DNA of 64,000 nucleotides from Chelonoidis abingdonii (lineage: Eukaryota > Chordata > Testudines > Testudinidae), in assembly GCF_003597395.2 (NCBI RefSeq), contig NC_133770.1, forward strand, positions 6,655,300 to 6,719,299, written 5' to 3'. The notes below the pieces were generated by a model, which did not search any database, had not been told where the DNA came from, and saw only the letters and a list, made by a program, of their open reading frames with translations. Below, piece after piece: positions 62,856 through 64,000 of the stretch. Every line of letters starts with the position of its first letter. The first letter of the stretch is position 1. A program made the translations under genes and the position numbers.

Positions 62856-63647
62856 TTGGGAATGCGATTAAACCTAGTGACCAATGTAATAAATCTGTGG
62901 CCATCTTGGACTTCACAGGTACTGCACTGCATGCCAAGGTCACTTAGAACTGCAGCAATGGGGAATAGAGCTCTGGTTCTTCTGTTCAGGGGGAAAAACG
63001 CACAGCTCACTGCCACTTGACATGAAGGAGAATCACCTTTACAGGTCTAGAGTCTATGACACACTGTGGAGCAGCTTTGATTCCCTCCAGAAGAGGGCTG
63101 AGGTGCATTAGGCAGTGTCTTTCATTCAGAAATGACGAGACTTCAAAACCACCAAAACAACATTTTTTTCCAAACTTGACAAACTATTAAAGACACTTGC
63201 CTGAGCGAATGCAACCCGGTGAGCCTAATCTGAATTGGTGACTGCTCATTCAGATGATTAGTTAATGTCTGTGTGGTGCTTTGAAGATGAAAAGTGCCAT
63301 ATAAATGCTAAGTAATTGTAGTACAGAATGTGGCAGAATATGGAAAAAAAATGGCTAGCATCGCTTCCTTGGGAAGAAAACCAATCGTCTCTCCAGCTGC
63401 CGAGTTTCCTCCTCACTTGCAGGAATTGAAGTTGTCCCCACTGCCCCCAGGGACGGAATAGCCCTGAGCATTAACAGATCCATTCTGACAAGCTACTCAA
63501 ATGCTATTCAACTCCTCAGCCTCTGTGGTGCAGCTGTCAGGTTTCTTTTGCATCAAAGAAGCCACAGTGCAAGTATCTCTCCAACTTTTCTCCACCATTT
63601 GTCTCTTTCATTGCCCTTTGCTTTCTTACCAGCAACACAGTGTGACC
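62856..63647. other. single-copy DNA with a SINE remnant
   Basis: A MIR-like 3' end (GATGAAAAGTGCCATATAAA, GCTAAGTAATTG) lies at 63268-63325. Nothing else is recognised. Confidence 0.45.
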
Positions 63648-64000
63648 AGAGGGCTGGAGCACATGAAGAGGGCTGGAGCACATGACTTATGAGGAGAGGC
63701 TGAGGGAACTGAGATTGTTTAGTCTGCAGAAGAGAAGAATGAGGGGGCATTTGATAGATACTTTCAACTACCTGAAGGGGGGTTCCAAGAGGATGGCGCT
63801 CAGCTGTTCTCAGTGGTACCAGATGACAGAACAAGTTGCAGTAGGGGAGGTTTAGGTTGGATATTAGGAAAAATTTTTTCACTAGGAGGGTGGTGAAGCA
63901 CTGGAATAGGTTACCTACGGAGGTGGTGGAATCTTCTTCCTTAGAGGTTTTTAAGGCCCAGCTTGACAAAACCCTGGCTGGGATGATTTAGTTGGGGATT
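63648..64000 (+). mobile_element. CR1 LINE, continues past the window
   Basis: GACTTATGAGGAGAGGCTGA, TTTAGTCTGCAGAAGAGAAG, GTTGGATATTAGGAAAAA, CTGGGATGATTTAGTTGGGG: clean CR1 coding end and 3' UTR start. The left edge carries a 19-bp tandem duplication (unit starting AGAGGGCTGGAGC at 63648 and 63667). The 3' end is beyond base 64000. Confidence 0.93.

Noticed and set aside
62538..63020. A 160-residue plus-strand frame.
   Set aside because: It is produced by the GC-rich hAT MITE at 62582-62847 read through into flanking DNA.
1..64000. Operon-like gene clusters, defence islands or other prokaryotic-style systems.
   Set aside because: There are no tandem coding genes, ribosome-binding sites or prokaryotic terminators; repeat content is typical of a reptile nuclear genome.

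Overview
This 64 kb window looks like intergenic or intronic DNA from a reptile, most likely a turtle. The evidence is the repeat content. It has many 5'-truncated CR1 LINEs whose 3' ends finish in short tails such as repeated TTCTATGA or TTCTTATG. It has MIR/CORE-like SINEs, a tRNA-derived SINE of the type known from hidden-necked turtles (Cry SINE), several families of short hAT elements with exact or near-exact 8-bp target-site duplications (TSDs), palindromic MITEs with 3-bp TWA targets, and a few solo retroviral-type LTRs. The species call is an inference from repeat types; no database was searched.

I find no intact protein-coding gene. The open frames are short, lack protein-family motifs, and mostly fall inside repeats. 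The only recognisable protein relics are decayed CR1 reverse-transcriptase pieces at 15280-15549, 41426-41755, 44784-45365 and 56873-56985. Two or three minus-strand stretches (31108-31254, 36113-36300, 36496-36715) have splice-site-like edges and could be exons of an unrecognised gene, but support is weak.

Layout. 1-11 kb: mostly single-copy DNA with scattered CR1, SINE and hAT copies and an A-rich tract at 8.5-8.9 kb. 11-19 kb: dense nested DNA transposons, including a SINE holding two MITEs, a MITE holding a GC-rich hAT element, and a CR1 inside a hAT inside an older CR1. 19-34 kb: mixed single-copy DNA, a probable minus-strand LTR (25.8-26.5 kb), hAT copies inserted into CR1s, and a promoter-like motif cluster at 33.85 kb. 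34-48 kb: another three-level nest, two LTRs, a tRNA-SINE inside a CR1, and several hAT/MITE copies. 48-57 kb: largely single-copy, including possible conserved non-coding blocks. 57-59.8 kb: an abrupt patch where recognisable CR1 and SINE sequence is broken by very frequent small indels and extra CpGs, best explained as uncorrected sequencing error. 59.8-64 kb: clean sequence again, ending inside a CR1.

There is no operon-like or defence-system organisation. The most informative content is the insertion history readable from nested elements with intact TSDs, and the sequence-quality anomaly. I do not see convincing evidence of an undescribed biological system.
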